Below, one piece after another: positions 8,304 through 17,311 of a DNA stretch of 64,000 bases; within the stretch, counting starts at the first letter, position 1; each line of letters starts with the position of its first letter. The DNA lies in the NCBI RefSeq assembly GCF_011758745.1, contig NZ_JAANOV010000001.1:372001-436000 (forward strand). Direction: 5' to 3'. Position numbers and translations under genes: made by a program. The notes under the pieces were generated by a model that was not told where the DNA came from, did no database searches, and saw only the letters and a list, made by a program, of their open reading frames with translations. The DNA comes from Amycolatopsis granulosa. GTDB taxonomy: Bacteria > Actinomycetota > Actinomycetes > Mycobacteriales > Pseudonocardiaceae.

Positions 8304-9278
8304 CTACCTCAGGCCGTCTTGCACGACACGTTCGAGCGCTGCCCGGCCAGCTGGGCCCCATGCCGGTTTGCCGCCGGGCAGGCCGCGGTCTCCGTTCTGG
8401 CCCATGAGCATGAGGAACAGGCATTTCAGAGCAGCCAGGCCGCGAGCGCGCCGGATCGTCGCCGCGTCCACCCGTGGGTACACGTCGAAGAACCGTGAGG
8501 CAGCGCCCGCGGGAAGGACCACCCAGGCGGCCGCGAGGTCCCACGCCGGGTCTCCGGCGAACATGTCACCGAAGTCGATCACGCCCGACAGTGTCCCGTC
8601 CGAGACGATCACATTGGCCGGATGGAGGTCACCGTGCACCCAGACCGGCGGCCCGTCCCACTCGGGCGCGGCGATCGCGTCCTCCCAGACGGCCCGGACC
8701 CGGTCGGCAATGGCGCCCGGGGAAACGGCTTGGAAGAAGTGATCGAAGCCGTCGGTGCACGCCCTGGGGTGAGCGCCGCGGTCCGGACTGACCGGCGCCT
8801 CAACCGGCGCCTCCACGTGCAGCGCCCGGAGGAAGCGGGCCAGGGTGTCAGCCGCGTGATCGGCGCGGGTGAGGGGAGTGGAGTCGAGTGGCTCGCCGGG
8901 AACCCACGTCATGATGGTCCAGGGTTTCGGGAAGCGCGTGGACGGTACGCCGGTGCGCACCGGGTTCGGGACCGGGAGCGGCAGGCGCGGGGCCAGGACA
9001 GGCAGCCACCGGCGCTCTTTGCGCTGGAGCTCCGGAGCACGTTCGGTACGCGGCAGGCGCACGGCCAAGTGGTCCCCGAGGCGCCACTGCTGGTTGTCCC
9101 ATCCGCCCGCTACTTCGCGGACGGTCAGCCCGGCGAGGTCCGGATGCTGCTCCTGAAGCAGGTCATGAACCAGGTCTGCGGTGGTCTCAATCCCGGCGGA
9201 AGCGATGCGAAGTGACAGTACAAGCTCCGGTGTGGACGGCGGGCCCGGCGTCCGGCGGCCAGGCGTCTCCAGCGCCAC
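8304..9278 (-). CDS. aminoglycoside phosphotransferase-like kinase
   Basis: APH/choline-kinase fold. VWVHGDLHPANVIV holds the catalytic HGDxxxxN loop and GVIDFGDMFAGDPAWDLA the metal-binding DFG-like element. The N-lobe contains HLAVRLPR with the likely ATP-contact region. 324 aa from the GTG at 9278; a shorter start near residue 20 is possible. Such proteins phosphorylate small hydroxylated metabolites or antibiotics; an aminoglycoside target should not be assumed. Its 3' end is 15 bp from the MarR stop, convergent. Confidence 0.85.
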   Translation of the reverse strand: MALETPGRRTPGPPSTPELVLSLRIASAGIETTADLVHDLLQEQHPDLAGLTVREVAGGWDNQQWRLGDHLAVRLPRTERAPELQRKERRWLPVLAPRLPLPVPNPVRTGVPSTRFPKPWTIMTWVPGEPLDSTPLTRADHAADTLARFLRALHVEAPVEAPVSPDRGAHPRACTDGFDHFFQAVSPGAIADRVRAVWEDAIAAPEWDGPPVWVHGDLHPANVIVSDGTLSGVIDFGDMFAGDPAWDLAAAWVVLPAGAASRFFDVYPRVDAATIRRARGLAALKCLFLMLMGQNGDRGLPGGKPAWGPAGRAALERVVQDGLR

Positions 9279-9492
9279 AGCAAGCCATCGGATTGGGTGG
9301 TCGTGACCCGATGATCGGTCAGGTCACGCCGTCCTCGGCGAACAACCACGCCGACCTGGCCCGCGCCGATCTGGTCGCAGCGGCCGGCCGGCGCGCCGGA
9401 CGCGCAAGGACTTCAACATCTGAAAGTCCCGCACTGTGACCGAGTTCGCGATGGATCGCCGGTGCCCCGGCACCATCGCTAGCTTCGTGGAC

Positions 9493-10485
9493 ATGACAAC
9501 GATGGTGGCGGTGGTGCACGAAGGTGAGACGGGGCTGACGGGTGTCCGGGCGGCCAAGGTCCCGGCACCGGAGCCGGGAGCGGGGGAGGTGGTGGTCGCG
9601 TTGCGCGCCGCCGGGCTCAACCACCGCGACCTGTTCCTCGTCGGCGCCCGCGGGCCGGGCGACGCGCGCGTGGTGCTGGGTTCCGACGGAGCCGGGGTGG
9701 TCGTCGCCGCGGGCGCGGGGGTGGCGCCCGCCCCCGGCACCGAGGTCGTCATCAACCCGTCGCTGGACTGGGAGGAGCCCGACGACGTCCCGGACGTGCC
9801 GGCGATCCTCGGTGTGCCGACCGACGGCACGTTCGCCGAGTACGTCGTCGTGCCGGCGCACAACGTGGCACCGAAACCCGCGCACCTGGACTGGGCCGAA
9901 GCGGCGGCTCTCCCGCTGGCCGCGCTGACGGCCTACCGGGCGCTGTTCACGCGCGGCGGGTTGCGTCCGGGCGCCCACGTGCTGTTGCCCGGCATCGGCA
10001 GCGGGGTGGCCACCTTCGCCCTGGCGATGGCCAAGGCGGTGGGCGCCACGGTCACCGTCACCTCCCGCAGCGCCGAGAAGTGCCGGCAGGCCCGGGAGCT
10101 GGGGGCCGACCACGCGATCGGCAGCGCGGAGGACTGGACCAGTGCCGTCTCGCAGCCGGTGGACCTCGTGGTCGACAGCGTCGGTTCGGCCACGTTCGGC
10201 AAATGCGTGTCGGTGCTGCGCCCGGGTGGGCGGCTGGTGTCGCTCGGCGCGACGACGGGACCGGACGTGCAGCTGTCGTTGCGGGACATGTTCTTCCGGC
10301 AGATCAGCCTGCTGGGCACCTCGATGGGCAGTGCCCGCGAGTTCGAACGGATGCTCGCCCTGGTGGCCGAGCACCGGATCCGGCCGGTGGTCCACCGCAC
10401 CTTCCCGCTGCCGGACGGTCCGCGTGCGCTTGCCGAACTGGCCAGGGGAGACCAGTTCGGCAAGCTGGTGCTGACCGTGGACTAG
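9493..10485 (+). CDS. MDR-family zinc-type alcohol dehydrogenase/quinone oxidoreductase
   Basis: Medium-chain reductase with an N-terminal GroES-like domain (LRAAGLNHRDLFLVGARG, GSDGAGVVVAAG) and a Rossmann domain (VLLPGIGSGVATFALAMAKA). 330 aa from ATG 9493; an in-frame GTG at 9436 would add 19 residues without a clear ribosome binding site. There is no structural zinc Cys cluster, so it may act without zinc, as quinone reductases do. Its stop codon shares the CTAG at 10482-10485 with the convergent class V PLP gene. Confidence 0.87.
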   Translation: MTTMVAVVHEGETGLTGVRAAKVPAPEPGAGEVVVALRAAGLNHRDLFLVGARGPGDARVVLGSDGAGVVVAAGAGVAPAPGTEVVINPSLDWEEPDDVPDVPAILGVPTDGTFAEYVVVPAHNVAPKPAHLDWAEAAALPLAALTAYRALFTRGGLRPGAHVLLPGIGSGVATFALAMAKAVGATVTVTSRSAEKCRQARELGADHAIGSAEDWTSAVSQPVDLVVDSVGSATFGKCVSVLRPGGRLVSLGATTGPDVQLSLRDMFFRQISLLGTSMGSAREFERMLALVAEHRIRPVVHRTFPLPDGPRALAELARGDQFGKLVLTVD

Positions 10486-11585
10486 GACGAGCCGTGTCCG
10501 GTCGCGGCCGCGAGTGCGCGGACCGCGGCCGCGACGTCGGACTCGTCGTTGAAGTAGTGGAAGCCGAACCGGACCCGGTCGCCGAGCGCGGTGGCGCGCA
10601 CCCCGTGATCGGCCAGCGACCGCGCGATCCGGTCGGCGTTCGCGGTGGCCAGGACCACGATGTGCGAGGCGGGTCCGTCGTGCACCCGGCGCAGGCCGAG
10701 CGCCGCCGCCTCGCCGGTGAGAAGCCCGGCCAGGCCGACCACGTGCCGCTCCACCCGGGCCGGGTCGACGGCGTGGAACAGGCGCAGCGCCGCGCCCGCG
10801 CCGAGCCACGAGAACCAGGCCGGGGACGCGTCGCACCGGGCGGCGTCCGGCGCCAGGTCGAGGGCCCCGCCGAAGTAGCCGTGCGGGGCGGCCGTCGACT
10901 TCCACCCGGGCGCCAGGGGCCGCAGGCCGGGCACCCGGTCCGGTCGCGTCACCAGCCACGCGGCGCCGCGTGGGCATAGCAGCCACTTGTAACCGTGCAC
11001 CGCGAGGTAGTCCGGGCGCACGGCGGCGAGGTCGAACCGCAGAGCCCCGAGCGACTGGGTCAGGTTGACGAACAGGCGGGCGCCGACCCGGTCGGTCGCG
11101 GCGCGCAGCGCAACGAGGTCGAGCCGTTGCCCTTCCCGGCTGGTCACCTCGCTCACCGCGAGCAGCACCACGTCGTCGTCCAGGGCCGCGATCAGGTCCT
11201 CGACCCGGGTGGCGCCGTCCCGGGCCGGCACGCTCACCACGTCGTGCCGGGCCAGCCACGGAAAGCGGTTGCTGCGGAAGTCCTGCTCGGCCACCACGAC
11301 CCGGCCCCGGGGCAGCGACGCGGCCACCGTCGCGGCAGCTTCGGCCAGCGACGACATCGTGGTGACCGTGCCCGCGGGCACGCCGACGAGGTCCGCGAAC
11401 AGCTGCCGCGCCCGCGCCGCGGCCCCGTCCCAGTCGAGCCAGTCGAACGCGCCGGACGACCAGCCCTCCAGCGCCTCCCGCATCACGGTCACCACGGGCT
11501 CGGCTCCCGGCGGCGCTCCCGGGGTGTCCAGCCACACCTGCTCGCGCAGCGCCGGGAACAGCCCCCGGAACTCCTCCGGTGTCAT
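10482..11585 (-). CDS. class V aminotransferase-fold PLP enzyme
   Basis: PLP-dependent enzyme of the cysteine-desulfurase/kynureninase superfamily, 367 aa. The lysine for the PLP aldimine is K200 in VHGYKWLLCPRG. An N-terminal WLDTPGAPPG loop and a C-terminal HYFNDESDV segment fit the fold. Reaction unknown: desulfurase, lyase and transaminase activities all occur in this family. The start overlaps the RidA stop by 4 nt (ATGA), so it is the third gene of the leftward operon beginning at 13311. Confidence 0.8.
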   Translation of the reverse strand: MTPEEFRGLFPALREQVWLDTPGAPPGAEPVVTVMREALEGWSSGAFDWLDWDGAAARARQLFADLVGVPAGTVTTMSSLAEAAATVAASLPRGRVVVAEQDFRSNRFPWLARHDVVSVPARDGATRVEDLIAALDDDVVLLAVSEVTSREGQRLDLVALRAATDRVGARLFVNLTQSLGALRFDLAAVRPDYLAVHGYKWLLCPRGAAWLVTRPDRVPGLRPLAPGWKSTAAPHGYFGGALDLAPDAARCDASPAWFSWLGAGAALRLFHAVDPARVERHVVGLAGLLTGEAAALGLRRVHDGPASHIVVLATANADRIARSLADHGVRATALGDRVRFGFHYFNDESDVAAAVRALAAATGHGSS

Positions 11586-11989
11586 CGGGGCACCGCGGCC
11601 ATCGCCTCGACCTCCACCAGGATGTCCGGCGTGGCCAGCGCGGCCGCCACGATCAGCGACTGGGCCGGCCAGTCACCACCGGGGAACCAGCGGGTGAAGG
11701 TCTGTTTCACCACCGAGCGGAAACCGGGCAGGTGCTCGGTGCCGGCGACCATGCTGAACACCTTCACCAGGTGCTGTGGTCCTGCACCGGCCTGCGCGAG
11801 CAGCCGCTCCAGGTTGGCGAACACGGCCTCGGTCTGGGCCGCGGCGTCCTCGCCCGCCAGCGTGCCGTCCGGCCGCGCGCCGACCTGCCCGGAGATCACC
11901 ACGAGCTCGTGGCCGGCCGGCACCTGCGCCAGGTGGCTGTACATGCCGATGGGTGCGGCGACGGTGCCCGGGTTCCAGCGCCGGATCAT
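11582..11989 (-). CDS. RidA family protein
   Basis: 135-aa YjgF/YER057c/UK114 family protein. Canonical members hydrolyse reactive enamine/imine intermediates released by PLP enzymes and act as trimers. VVISGQVGARPDGTL, the central NLERLLAQAGAG helix and a C-terminal VEVEAMAAV match the family. The usual catalytic Arg region reads FSMVAGTEHLPGFRSV. It is translationally coupled at both ends by 4-nt overlaps, between two PLP enzymes. That placement fits removal of their reactive by-products, or a specific step of the pathway. Confidence 0.88.
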   Translation of the reverse strand: MIRRWNPGTVAAPIGMYSHLAQVPAGHELVVISGQVGARPDGTLAGEDAAAQTEAVFANLERLLAQAGAGPQHLVKVFSMVAGTEHLPGFRSVVKQTFTRWFPGGDWPAQSLIVAAALATPDILVEVEAMAAVPR

Positions 11990-13311
11990 GCGTTCTCCTC
12001 GGTGCGTTCGGCAGCGGTGGTCAGGGCGGTCACGGTGGCCAGGACATCGCGCAGCACCGCGAGGGCTTCGTCCGCCTCGGCGACGGTGACGGTCATCGGC
12101 GGCGTGACGCGCAGGACGTTGCCGTGCAGCCCGCCGCGGCCGATGAGCAGGCCGCGGTCCCGCGCGGCGTCGAGCACCCGCAGGGTCGCGGCGACGGCGG
12201 GCTCGCGGGTGCCGGGCACGACGAGTTCCACCCCGATCATCAGCCCCATCCCGCGGACTTCGCCGATCAGCGGGCAGTCGTCCGCGATCCGGCGCAGGCC
12301 CGCCATCAGGTGGTCGCCGACCTTGTCCGCGTTGGCCTGCAGGTCGTGCGAGAGCAGGTAGTCCAGCGTCGCGAGCCCGGCTGTCGTGGCCAGCGGGTTG
12401 CCGCCGGCGGTGGAGATCGAGTTCGCGCCAAGGCAGTCCATCAGCCCGGCAGGGGCGACGACTCCGCCGATCGCGATGCCGTTGCCGAGGCCCTTGGCGA
12501 AGGTGATGGCGTCGGGAGTCGCGCCGAACCCGGGCATGGCGAAGAACGACCGGCCGGTGCGTCCCCATCCGGACTGGACCTCATCGGAGATCAGCAGGAT
12601 GCCGTAGTCGTCGAGCACCTCCTTCATCGCGGGGAAGAAGCCGTCGGGCGGGGTGGCGAACCCGCCCGCGCCCTGCACCGGTTCGGCGAGCAGGCAGGCC
12701 ACGTCCCCGGCGGTCGAGGTCTCGATGATCGTGCGCAGCTCCTCCGCGCAGGCCGCGACGAACCCGGCGTCGTCGAGGTGGCCGAAGGGGCTGCGGTAGC
12801 GGTAGCCGCTGTGCACGTAGGTGACGGCGAGCGGGCTGAGCGCGGTGGCCGACCAGCCGCGGATACCGGTGGCGGCGACCGTGCCGAACGACCGGCCGTG
12901 GTAGCTGCCGCGGAGGGCGAGCACCTGGTTGGACCGGCGGTGCTGGGTGGCCAGCAGCAGCGCCGTCTCGACGGCCTCGGTGCCGGAGTTGACGAAGAAG
13001 ACCTTGGGATCGTCCAGGCCGGACAGCTTCGCGATCCGCTCGGCGAGTTCGACCTGGCTGCGGATCAGGTAGAGCGTGGACGAATGCAGCAGACGTCCCG
13101 CCTGCGCCTGGATCGCCTCGGTGATCTCCGGGATGTCGTGGCCGACCATGGTCGCCAGCAGGCCGCCGAAGAAATCCAGGTACTCGCGGCCTTCGCCGTC
13201 GGTCACGCGCCGCCCCTCGCCGCGGACCAGTTCGATCGGCTCGTCGTAGTAGAGCTGCATCCAGGCGGGCATGACCCGCTGATGTCGTTGCCACAGCTCG
13301 GCGTGGGACAC
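11986..13311 (-). CDS. class III aminotransferase, AGXT2/omega-aminotransferase-like
   Basis: Fold-type I PLP transaminase. FFVNSGTEAVETALLLA is the cofactor-phosphate region, LISDEVQSGWGRTGRSFF contains the PLP-ring aspartate, and TFAKGLGNGI carries the Schiff-base lysine. 441 aa. The N-terminal FFGGLLATMVGHDIPEITEA is typical of the alanine-glyoxylate/beta-amino-acid group. The GTG at 13311 has GGAGGA 4 nt upstream. First gene of the operon with RidA and a class V PLP enzyme; divergent from the M20-to-MHS operon. Substrate unproven; beta-amino acids or omega-amines are plausible. Confidence 0.88.
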   Translation of the reverse strand: MSHAELWQRHQRVMPAWMQLYYDEPIELVRGEGRRVTDGEGREYLDFFGGLLATMVGHDIPEITEAIQAQAGRLLHSSTLYLIRSQVELAERIAKLSGLDDPKVFFVNSGTEAVETALLLATQHRRSNQVLALRGSYHGRSFGTVAATGIRGWSATALSPLAVTYVHSGYRYRSPFGHLDDAGFVAACAEELRTIIETSTAGDVACLLAEPVQGAGGFATPPDGFFPAMKEVLDDYGILLISDEVQSGWGRTGRSFFAMPGFGATPDAITFAKGLGNGIAIGGVVAPAGLMDCLGANSISTAGGNPLATTAGLATLDYLLSHDLQANADKVGDHLMAGLRRIADDCPLIGEVRGMGLMIGVELVVPGTREPAVAATLRVLDAARDRGLLIGRGGLHGNVLRVTPPMTVTVAEADEALAVLRDVLATVTALTTAAERTEENA

Positions 13312-13480
13312 AGTTCCTCCTCGGGAGACGGGGACGCTGCGCACGCTAGGTCGGGGCGCGGACCGATCCCACCGGCCCCACGGCCGAATTTCAGATAGTC
13401 CAAAAACGGGTTCAGTCTGATGCAATGGTCGCGGCCGAAGCCGCAGAGTGTCGGACCAGCCGACGAACAGGAGGTGACCA
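13312..13480. promoter_or_regulatory. divergent control region of the catabolic island
   Basis: 169 bp separate the two operons. An AT-richer core at 13385-13428 contains TCAGA (13391-13395) and TCTGA (13416-13420) as an imperfect inverted arrangement, with TTCAG in both halves. A strong ribosome binding site (AGGAGGT) precedes 13481. IclR proteins bind such divergent regions, and the encoded IclR gene is in the rightward operon, so this is its likely operator (inference). Confidence 0.4.
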
Positions 13481-14728
13481 ATGCCGCGACCGACCGACGC
13501 GCAGGTACTGGCCCGGGTCGACGCCGTGGCCGAGGACATGCTGTCGTTCCTCGCCGCCACCGTCCGCGAGCCCAGCGAGAGCGGGTGGGAGGACCGGGTG
13601 ACCGGCCGGTACGCCGACTGGTTCGCCGCCCGTGGCTGGCCGCTGGTGCGGCAGCCGCTCGAGCCCACCGGGATGGCCGCCGGCGAACCGCGGTCGGCGG
13701 ACCGGGAGAACCTGATCGCCTGGTACCCGCGGCGCCGCGGGCTGCCGTACCTGGTCCTCAACGGGCACGTGGACGTGGTGCCGGCCGGTGACGAGCAGGC
13801 GTGGTCGCGGCCGCCGCACTCCGGGGCCCGGGCCGGCGGCAAGGTGCACGGACGCGGTTCGGTCGACATGAAGGGCGGCATCGCGGCCGGGCTGTACGCG
13901 CTGGCCGCGCTCGAAGACCTCCGCGTGGACCTGCCGTTCGACGTCGCGGTGCAGCTCGTCGTGGCCGAGGAAACCACCGGGGTGGGCACACGGGCCGCCG
14001 CGCTCGAGGTGCCGGACCCGGCGGCCGCGCTGGTGCTGGAGCCGACCGGCGGCGCGATCGTGCCGGTCAGCACCGGCCTGTTGTTCTTCACCGTCGACGT
14101 CACCGGCGTCGCGGCGCACACCTCCGCCCCGTGGCGCGGGGTGGACGCGTTCGACAAACTGATCCGCGTGCGCGAGGCGCTGGCCGAGCTGGCCCGAAAA
14201 CGCGGCGCGGCCTACCGGCACCCGCTGTTCGCCGACGTGCCCACCGCGATTCCCTTCGCGATCGGTACCGCCCGGGCGGGCAGCTGGCGCGCCGCGGTAC
14301 CCGATCACGCGACCATGTCCGGCCGGATCGGGCTCGTCCCGGGGGAGGCCCCGGCCGAGCTGCGGCAGGAGGTCGAGCGGGTGCTCGCCGAGGTCGCCGC
14401 CACCGACGACTGGCTGCGGGACCACCCGCCCGCCGTGCGCTGGGACCACGAGGGCCTGCCCGGCTGGGAGACGCCCGCCGACCACGAGCTGGTCGCCGCG
14501 CTGCGGTCGGCGCAGCGGGCCGCGACGGGGGAGGAAACCCTGACCGGCTTCACGGCCGGCTCCGACGCCGCCTTCTTCGGAGCGCGGGGGGTGCCGACCG
14601 CGATCTTCGGTCCGGGTGACGTCACGCTGGCGCACGCGCCGGACGAGTGCGTCGCCGAGGCCGACGTCGTGCGGGCGGCGAAGGTGCTCGCGCTGGCGCT
14701 GACCAGGATGGTGGTGCGCGGTGGGTGA
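13481..14728 (+). CDS. M20 family metallohydrolase
   Basis: Di-zinc amidohydrolase or deacylase of the ArgE/DapE/CPG2 group, 415 aa. YLVLNGHVDVVPAG holds the HxD pair, GRGSVDMKGGIA the bridging Asp, and VVAEETTG the catalytic and zinc Glu residues. LAHAPDECV supplies a late His. A dimerisation lid is inserted around residues 190-310. It probably cleaves an N-acyl, N-carbamoyl or amide bond and frees an amino compound for the divergently encoded aminotransferase (inference). An AGGAGGTGACC motif precedes the ATG. Its end overlaps the IclR start by 8 nt. Confidence 0.88.
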   Translation: MPRPTDAQVLARVDAVAEDMLSFLAATVREPSESGWEDRVTGRYADWFAARGWPLVRQPLEPTGMAAGEPRSADRENLIAWYPRRRGLPYLVLNGHVDVVPAGDEQAWSRPPHSGARAGGKVHGRGSVDMKGGIAAGLYALAALEDLRVDLPFDVAVQLVVAEETTGVGTRAAALEVPDPAAALVLEPTGGAIVPVSTGLLFFTVDVTGVAAHTSAPWRGVDAFDKLIRVREALAELARKRGAAYRHPLFADVPTAIPFAIGTARAGSWRAAVPDHATMSGRIGLVPGEAPAELRQEVERVLAEVAATDDWLRDHPPAVRWDHEGLPGWETPADHELVAALRSAQRAATGEETLTGFTAGSDAAFFGARGVPTAIFGPGDVTLAHAPDECVAEADVVRAAKVLALALTRMVVRGG

Positions 14729-15536
14729 GCAGCGCACCACGGTCCTGCACACACTGGAGCGCGGGCTCCAGGTGCTGGAGGCGGTCGCCGCGGCCGACGG
14801 CGGCGCCACGGCGAAGGTGCTCGGGCGGCAGCTCGGCATCAAGATCGGCACCTGCTACCACCTGCTGCGGACGCTGGTCGCGAGCGGCCACGTGATCCGG
14901 CTGCCCGGCGGCTACTACGACGTGGGCCCCAAGGCCGCCTCGCTGAGCAGGCACCTGCAGCGACGCTCCGGTCCCTCGCCCGAGCTCGCGGTCATCCTGA
15001 CCCGGTTGCACAACAAGACACGGGAAACGTCCTACATCTCGGGCTGGAACCATGGGACGCTGATCCTGCAGCACTACCTCGCGGGCCTGCACACCTTGTC
15101 CGTCGGCAACCTCGACGTCGGCTACACCGGCCACCTGCACGCGCGCGCGTCGTGCAAGGCGGTGCTGGCGTTCCTGCCGGACGAGCAGGTTGCGGCGATG
15201 TTCGACGGCGTTCCACTGGAGGCCGTCACGCCCTCCACGATCACCGACTTCGACGCGCTGACCGTGGACCTGGCCACGACCCGCAGACGTGGCTACGCCC
15301 TGGACCTGGAGGAGTTCAGCGACGGTGTCTGTTGCGTGTCGGCGCCGTTCTTCGCCGAGCAGGGCACGCCGGCCGGGGCGTTCACGGTGTCCGTGCCGCA
15401 GCCGCGCTTCACCGAGCGCCGGTCGTGGCTGATCGCGGAGGTGCGGGAGGCCGCGGCGATGGCGACCGGGTTGCTGCGCACCGGCCGGCTCACCGTGCCC
15501 TCGCCGGACCCGCGGACGAACCGGGAGGTGTCGTGA
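14721..15536 (+). CDS. IclR family transcriptional regulator
   Basis: 271 aa. N-terminal winged helix-turn-helix (residues about 8-65: LERGLQVLEAVAAADGG, then LGIKIGTCYHLLRTLVASG) and a C-terminal effector domain with HARASCKAVLAFLP. Starts at GTG 14721 within the M20 gene and overlaps the next SDR by 4 nt (GTGA). Its place inside the catabolic operon suggests it senses the pathway substrate or an intermediate and controls both divergent operons from 13312-13480. Confidence 0.9.
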   Translation: MGEQRTTVLHTLERGLQVLEAVAAADGGATAKVLGRQLGIKIGTCYHLLRTLVASGHVIRLPGGYYDVGPKAASLSRHLQRRSGPSPELAVILTRLHNKTRETSYISGWNHGTLILQHYLAGLHTLSVGNLDVGYTGHLHARASCKAVLAFLPDEQVAAMFDGVPLEAVTPSTITDFDALTVDLATTRRRGYALDLEEFSDGVCCVSAPFFAEQGTPAGAFTVSVPQPRFTERRSWLIAEVREAAAMATGLLRTGRLTVPSPDPRTNREVS

Positions 15537-16312
15537 GGACCCTGGAGCGGGCGCGGGCAGTGGTGACCGGAGCGGGCCGCGGGATCGGGCGTGCGATCGC
15601 GGTGCGGCTCGCCGCCGCGGGCGCGTCGGTCGCCGTCGTGGACACCAACCCCGGCACGGATAACAGCGACACCACCCGCGGGGCGGTCGCGGAACCGGTG
15701 GGTCCGGAGATCGCCGCCCACGGCGTGGACGCGATGGCCCTGCAGTGCGACGTCACCGACCCGGGGGCGGTCGAGGCCGCGGTGGGTGCGGTGATCGCCG
15801 CCTGGGGCGGGGTGGACGTGCTGGTCTGCAACGCCGGTGGCGGCACCGGTCCCATCCACGGCAACCGGGCGTCCGAAGTGGAGCTCGCCGAGCTGGAGAA
15901 GGTGCTGCGGCTGAACCTGTTCGGCACGGTCCACTGCTGCCGCGCGGTCGCCGGGCCGATGCGGCGGCAGCGGCACGGCAGCATCGTGACGATGAGCTCG
16001 GTCAACGGCCTGGCGGCCACCGCGGACGGCGGTTACGCGCACTACGGCGTCGCCAAGGCCGCGGTCGTGCAGTACACCCGCTACCTGGCGCGCGACCTCG
16101 GGCCGCACGGCATCCGCGTCAACGCGGTCGCCCCGGGACGGATCCGCACGGCCCGCCTGCAGGCCCGGTACGCCGAGGCGGGCGAAGACCTCGCCGGCGC
16201 CGGTGAACCCGATGACGTCGCCGCCGTCGTGGCATTCCTGGCCGGGCCCGGCGCCCGGCACGTCAGCGGACAGGTCGTCACCGTCGACGGCGGCCTGCCC
16301 CACTACGCCTGA
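15533..16312 (+). CDS. SDR family oxidoreductase
   Basis: Classical short-chain dehydrogenase, 259 aa. AVVTGAGRGIGRAIA (cofactor), LVCNAGGG (NAG motif), SIVTMSSVNGLA (catalytic Ser) and YGVAKAAV (Tyr and Lys) are all present, and VDTNPG after beta-2 favours NAD(H). The GTG start is coupled to the IclR stop. In this operon it could oxidise a hydroxy-acid or alcohol to the oxo-acid used by the TPP dehydrogenase encoded next (inference). Confidence 0.9.
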   Translation: MRTLERARAVVTGAGRGIGRAIAVRLAAAGASVAVVDTNPGTDNSDTTRGAVAEPVGPEIAAHGVDAMALQCDVTDPGAVEAAVGAVIAAWGGVDVLVCNAGGGTGPIHGNRASEVELAELEKVLRLNLFGTVHCCRAVAGPMRRQRHGSIVTMSSVNGLAATADGGYAHYGVAKAAVVQYTRYLARDLGPHGIRVNAVAPGRIRTARLQARYAEAGEDLAGAGEPDDVAAVVAFLAGPGARHVSGQVVTVDGGLPHYA

Positions 16313-16354
16313 ACCTCGATTTTCCCCTGTGCGAAAAGGAGAGTGGGTACCCCC

Positions 16355-17311
16355 ATGCCCGAAACAGCGGCACTGCTCGCCCATCTGGAGTCGATGCGGC
16401 GGATCCGGTCCTTCGAGGAGGAGGTGACCCGGCTGCGTGCGACCGGCGAGGTCGTCGGATCGGTCCACCTGTGCAACGGCCAGGAAGCGATCTACGTCGG
16501 CGCCTGCGCCGCGCTCGATCTCAGCCGCGACGCCGTGTTCCCCACCTACCGCGGTCACGGCTGGACGCTCGCCTGCGGAGCGCCGCCGCACGCGCTGTTC
16601 GCCGAGCTGCTCGGCCGCGCCACCGGGATCAACGGTGGCCGCGGCGGATCGGCCTACCTCTCCGCGCCCGAGTACGGGATGTACGGCGAGAACTCGATCG
16701 TGGGTGCCGGCGCCCCGATCGCGGCCGGTGCCGCGCTGGCCGCCACCTTCGACGGGTCGGGCCGCGTCGCGCTCGCCGCGTTCGGGGACGGCGCGATGAA
16801 CCAGGGCGCGGTGCACGAGGCGATGAACTTCGCCGCGGTCCGTGCGCTGCCCGTGATCTTCCTCGTCGAGAACAACCACTACTCCGAACTCACCCCGATC
16901 GCCGACATGGTGCGCGTCGACCGGTTGTTCAAGCGGGCCTCCGCCTACGGGATGCCGGGCGCGCGCATCGACGGCAACGACCCGGAGGCGGTGCGCCAGG
17001 CCGTCGCGGAGGCCGTCCGCCGGGCCCGTTCCGGCGCGGGCCCGGTGCTGCTGGAGGCGATGACCCAGCGGATCGTCGGGCACTACATCGGCGACGCACA
17101 GCACTACCGGCCCTCCGGCGACCTGGACGCGGCGCTCGCCGCGGAACCGATCGGACGGCTCGGCCGGGACCTGCTCGGCCTCGGCGTCGCACAGTCCGAA
17201 CTGGACGAACTCGAAGCACGGGTGGCCCGCGAGATCGCCGACGCCTCCGCCCGAGCGCTGGCCGATCCCGTCGCCGACCCCACCACCGTTCTGGAGCACC
17301 TCTATGCCTGA
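16355..17311 (+). CDS. TPP-dependent dehydrogenase E1 alpha subunit
   Basis: Alpha subunit of a 2-oxo-acid or acetoin dehydrogenase. The thiamine diphosphate motif runs from FGDGAMNQGAVHEAMNF to VENNHYSE. N-terminal CNGQEAIYVGACAAL and PTYRGHGWTLACG match the family. AAAAGGAG lies upstream; ATG 16355 is preferred over an in-frame GTG at 16343 that sits on the ribosome binding site. 318 aa. The beta subunit follows with an 8-nt overlap. No E2 or E3 gene is nearby, so it would have to use subunits encoded elsewhere or act alone. Confidence 0.9.
   Translation: MPETAALLAHLESMRRIRSFEEEVTRLRATGEVVGSVHLCNGQEAIYVGACAALDLSRDAVFPTYRGHGWTLACGAPPHALFAELLGRATGINGGRGGSAYLSAPEYGMYGENSIVGAGAPIAAGAALAATFDGSGRVALAAFGDGAMNQGAVHEAMNFAAVRALPVIFLVENNHYSELTPIADMVRVDRLFKRASAYGMPGARIDGNDPEAVRQAVAEAVRRARSGAGPVLLEAMTQRIVGHYIGDAQHYRPSGDLDAALAAEPIGRLGRDLLGLGVAQSELDELEARVAREIADASARALADPVADPTTVLEHLYA

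Noticed and set aside
8304-9278. Calling the APH-like kinase an aminoglycoside resistance gene
   Set aside because: The fold is shared by choline, fructosamine and other kinases; nothing in the context points to aminoglycosides.
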